A stretch of DNA of 6,502 bases, from contig CANHYS010000126.1 in NCBI GenBank assembly GCA_947464585.1, forward strand, positions 1 to 6,502, written 5' to 3'. The notes under the pieces were generated by a model, which made no database searches, had not been told where the DNA came from, and saw only the letters and a program-made list of their open reading frames with translations. This DNA is from Planctomycetaceae bacterium (GTDB lineage: Bacteria; Planctomycetota; Planctomycetia; Pirellulales; UBA1268). The position numbers and the translations under genes are program-made. Every line of letters begins with the position of its first letter. The stretch's first letter is position 1. This document shows positions 6,006-6,502 of this stretch, one piece after another.

Positions 6006-6502
6006 TTGAGCGTGTCGTCGTGCCGGCCGGTGGCGGGTGGCAGGTCGGAGGCGTGGAGCGCACGCAGCGCCGCCACGGCGCCCGCCCGCTTCTCCGCGTC
6101 GTTGTCTTCCCACTCGATGTTGATCGCGCCGCTGTAACCTGAGCGATTCAACTCGACGATCACCTCCTCGACATCAACGGCATCCCGACGGCTGCCCGCG
6201 GTGACGAAGTTCCAGCCGTTGAGCTTGCTGCCCATCGGCCGGTGCCCGCCCAGGCGGCCCGCCCGCGTCGGGCCGTCGATCACCTGCACGCCCTTGATGT
6301 GCGCCGAATGGATCGCATCGGCATACTCGCGGATGAAGGCGATCGGGCAGACTCCCTGCCAGACCATGTGGCTGGGGTCGAGGTTGAAGCCGACCACGTC
6401 GGTGCCGTAGCCGGCCTTGTTCAGAAACCGCAGGTAGTCGCCGGCCGACTCGATGTCGCCCATCGCCCGCTCGCCGGGATGGCACTCGAGGTCGAAGGTC
6501 AC
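5999..6502 (-). CDS. Sugar phosphate isomerase/epimerase, TIM barrel, C-terminal part (5' end outside window)
   Basis: The frame is open at the right edge and ends with TGA at 5999-6001, leaving 167 residues. The GTG at the edge (6502) is internal, and the true N-terminus lies outside. The visible part matches the second half of a xylose isomerase-like barrel: FDLECHP (E6), VGFNLDPSHMVWQGV (D42 and H45), SAHIKGVQV (H68) and INIEWED (E130), which together give the family's metal-site residues. LGGHRPMGSKLNGWNFV is the glycine-rich loop common in bacterial members of this group, before DVEEVIVELNRSGYSG. The last 15 or so residues are polar and probably disordered. It is clearly distinct from the Tat-isomerase at 3577-4608, lacking that protein's HFDTGN and HLKEF motif wording. 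Family members act on sugars, inositol derivatives or hydroxypyruvate; the substrate cannot be told. Whether it has an export signal is not visible. Confidence 0.9.
   Translation of the reverse strand: MTFDLECHPGERAMGDIESAGDYLRFLNKAGYGTDVVGFNLDPSHMVWQGVCPIAFIREYADAIHSAHIKGVQVIDGPTRAGRLGGHRPMGSKLNGWNFVTAGSRRDAVDVEEVIVELNRSGYSGAINIEWEDNDAEKRAGAVAALRALHASDLPPATGRHDDTLKA
6000..6014. other. Small hairpin at the end of the second isomerase gene
   Basis: CACGC (6000-6004), loop TTTGA, GCGTG (6010-6014) forms a perfect 5-bp stem overlapping the stop codon of the minus-strand gene. It has no T-run on either strand and is short. It could help end transcription from the dehydrogenase side or may be a by-product of the adjoining heptamer repeat. 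Confidence 0.22.

Overview
This GC-rich window almost certainly comes from a planctomycete, most likely Pirellulales or a relative. The evidence is a DUF1559 protein with the classic prepilin-like N-terminus, a large secreted protein built of TIG-like, pre-peptidase C-terminal (PPC-like) and Ig-like modules, and a Tat-exported TIM-barrel sugar isomerase/epimerase. These families are heavily expanded in that phylum. The lineage call is an inference from gene families, not from a marker gene.

Layout. Positions 1-795 (minus) hold most of a DUF1559 gene whose 3' end lies outside the window. A plausible sigma70-type promoter (905-933) sits about 100 nt upstream of its start. Positions 1019-3520 (minus) encode the secreted multidomain protein. 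Immediately upstream of it, 3577-4608 (minus) encodes the Tat-signal isomerase-like protein. These two are close enough to be one transcript, and a possible GTG start at 3580 would even overlap the isomerase stop codon by four bases. A divergent spacer (4609-4895) separates this pair from the only plus-strand gene, a zinc-dependent NADP-type alcohol/aldehyde dehydrogenase of the YahK/cinnamyl alcohol dehydrogenase group (4896-5939). After a 59-bp convergent spacer carrying short tandem repeats, the C-terminal part of a second sugar isomerase/epimerase runs off the right edge (5999-6502, minus).

How the genes may work together. The clearest unit is the exported isomerase plus the secreted adhesion-like protein, which would both act outside the cytoplasm. 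The dehydrogenase and the second, apparently different isomerase could belong to carbohydrate or aldehyde metabolism, but their orientations argue against a shared operon. I found no mobile element, CRISPR array, tRNA, rRNA or defence system. The most unusual signals are small: the start ambiguity and coupling at 3520/3580, a double CATATG motif with a five-codon mini-ORF at the dehydrogenase start, and two short tandem repeats that each overlap a stop codon at the convergent gene ends.
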